A stretch of 64,000 nt of DNA, taken from contig VXBA01002873.1 in assembly GCA_013399895.1 (NCBI GenBank), positions 1,083,717 through 1,147,716 on the forward strand, read 5' to 3'. Position 1 is the stretch's first letter; every line of letters begins with the position of its first letter. Position numbers and translations under genes: made by a program. Positions 62,318 through 64,000 of the stretch are shown piece after piece. The DNA is from Serilophus lunatus (Eukaryota > Chordata > Aves > Passeriformes > Eurylaimidae). The notes beneath the pieces are model-generated. The model did no database searches and had not been told where the DNA came from. It saw only the letters and a list, made by a program, of their open reading frames with translations.

Positions 62318-64000
62318 GTAAATATCTTTTAATTTTGTAAAAAAATAAGAATGTGGCAAGAAGAAAGTGTAGATAACAATATGCTTATTTCCCAAAGTAT
62401 AGTGCTTTTCAGATGTTTCCTTTAGATAATTGCTTATGATGATGTAGTTTCCTGAGCCTCATTTCAAAGGTTACCTTTAATCTAAAAAATCTTAAGTTTA
62501 AATAAATTCAACCACTTAAGGTGTTCTGCTTTTCCACTGTTTCTTAAGTAGGCTTAATATATATAGTGGTATATGTAGCATATACTTAGTGAAACAGAAC
62601 ACGGTAATAAATAGGTGCTTTCCTTCTTATTGTTGTCCTTGTTACAATTTGACTTAGTATGTATTCTGCAGAGAGTAGATCCAGTTGCTAGATTTCAATG
62701 CATATAAACTGTCTAGGTGTTATCTACTTATCATAATTCTAACACAGTAGTGTGTGCTGATAAGCTTAGTCCTGGTGGATAAGACTTGCTAAGCTTTCTC
62801 AGAGATCCATGTAAACTGTAGGGCAAGGAAGGGAGCATAGCAGACCAGTTCAGTTTAGACCAGTCAGATACCAGTGATCCAAATGAAGAGGATAGGCACT
62901 CAAAATGGTTAGTGTGCTGGCTTCGTGGCTGCAGGCTTAGCTGTTTCTTTCCTCTGGTTTCAGATTCCCTGTAGTATCCGACCAACATGTCGGGTATTCT
63001 TGGTGCTCCCCACCCCATGCACATACCCTTGCCCTGAGGTGCCATTGTCTCAACTCTTCATTGCTTAGATTGTCACCATAAGCTGCCAATGACTTGGCTG
63101 GCTCAGCCCGCGGAGCCCTGGGCAATTGCTTTGACTTCCTCCATTCCTGAGGCCAAATTACACTTGCCAGTGTAATTTCTGTTGCCCTCTAGCCTCCCTT
63201 CCCAGCACATTACAAAGAAATGTTACCTTTGTTACCAAGCTCATGCTGGATTAATCTAGTCAATTCAAACTAGCCAGAAGTAGTCAGGTCCTATTTGTCT
63301 GCATGGTGCTTCTGGGTAGTCTGCATGCAATGACACTTGTGACTGCAGACCTTAGGGCTACTTAATGATAGTCTTTCAATAAGATGTAGAGCAGTTTCCT
63401 GGAAGTTCAGCTGTCTGCAGGACATGATGATGAACAGAGCTCCTGTGAATTGGAAGTATTAATGTAAATTTGAGTTCCAAGTTTTATGAAAATCATATTA
63501 GTTGTATTTTTCAGATCAATGCTTGTTAAATCCTGTGTACTACAATTTAGGTCAGTGAAATTAATAAAGTTTAAAATTGAAAAATAAGTTATTTTGTAGA
63601 CTCTTGTGACCTAGTGATGTCTTTGTAGATTTTGTTTTATATCCACAAATAACTTGATCCAAAACGGGATAAACTGCGAAGGAAAGTCTGTGTACCAATT
63701 AATTTAAGGCTATGGCTATGTAAAAAGTCCTGTAGCTTTGGGTTCTGTGGATTTGTAGTGGCAGCTATCAAATATTTATTCACCTAAGAAGTACACAAAA
63801 TTATGTTCTTACTGATAAAATAGGGAAATGGGAAAAGTAACAGGTTTTTAATATAAAAATTCAGTTTCTTCTAGGCTCAAAAAAATCTTCCTTTCACACT
63901 AGAGATGAGCAGACAAAGACCTGTCCCATGTCGTTCATATATGTATTTGCTTGCCTACCTACCTATGTCTCTATTCGAGTTGCTGCTGTCAGAGGAAACT
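62318..64000 (+). other. USH2A: USH2A intron 5, 5' part (runs off the window)
   Basis: Begins with the donor GTAAAT at 62318 and continues to the window edge. No sequence resembling the start of usherin exon 6 (EILEVFSGDLL-like) is present in any frame, so exon 6 lies farther right. No repeat or gene is recognised here. Confidence 0.85.

Noticed and set aside
62318..64000. Searched for USH2A exon 6 (laminin N-terminal domain start)
   Set aside because: No frame resembles the expected residues. The exon must lie beyond the window.
1..64000. Search for tRNA, snRNA, rRNA, CRISPR arrays, bacterial operons or prophage
   Set aside because: No cloverleaf with A/B boxes, no U6/5S-like sequence and no regularly spaced repeats were seen. 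The window is vertebrate nuclear DNA.

Overview
This is eukaryotic, vertebrate nuclear DNA, most likely from a bird. Three observations support this. Four exons with canonical splice sites encode the start of usherin (USH2A). Several truncated CR1-family LINEs are present, two of them with typical avian CR1 3' ends and one with a recognisable reverse-transcriptase C-terminus. A nested LTR resembles the endogenous retrovirus LTRs that are common in bird genomes. There is no prokaryotic gene organisation, operon or CRISPR array. The species cannot be fixed from the sequence alone.

Layout. Positions 1 to about 1,600 are AU-rich, lack coding potential and end at an AATAAA. From conserved vertebrate gene order (ESRRG, then USH2A, same strand) I read this as the distal 3' UTR of ESRRG. 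A 136-bp near-perfect hairpin overlaps the poly(A) signal. Positions 1,707-27,900 are intergenic: one short CR1 3' end (about 12.7 kb), low-complexity tracts, a 40-bp assembly gap, and no gene that I can support. A CpG island (about 27,900-28,915) holds GC boxes, an RFX-type X-box and candidate exon 1 splice donors, and is the likely USH2A promoter.

USH2A runs on the + strand from there to beyond the right edge. Exon 2 is 29,054-29,733 with the ATG at 29,249. Exon 3 is 34,955-35,120, exon 4 is 60,963-61,098 and exon 5 is 62,254-62,317. Coding lengths are 485, 166, 136 and 64 nt. As I recall them, the human values are 485, 166, 133 and 64, so only exon 4 differs, by one codon. Together they encode about 283 residues: a signal peptide, a cysteine-containing N-terminal region and a laminin-G-like/pentraxin-like module just before the laminin N-terminal domain, which must lie beyond the window. 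Intron 3 (25.8 kb) holds most of the repeats: a CR1-like LINE relic split by a solo LTR, an old L2-like reverse-transcriptase fragment, two CR1 ends and AT microsatellites. Intron 4 carries a second long hairpin (113 bp).

I found no previously undescribed multi-gene system. The observations most worth a second look are the two long hairpins (each with an 8-nt loop), the X-box in the USH2A promoter of this cilium-associated gene, the upstream ORFs in the USH2A leader, and the nested LTR-in-LINE structure.
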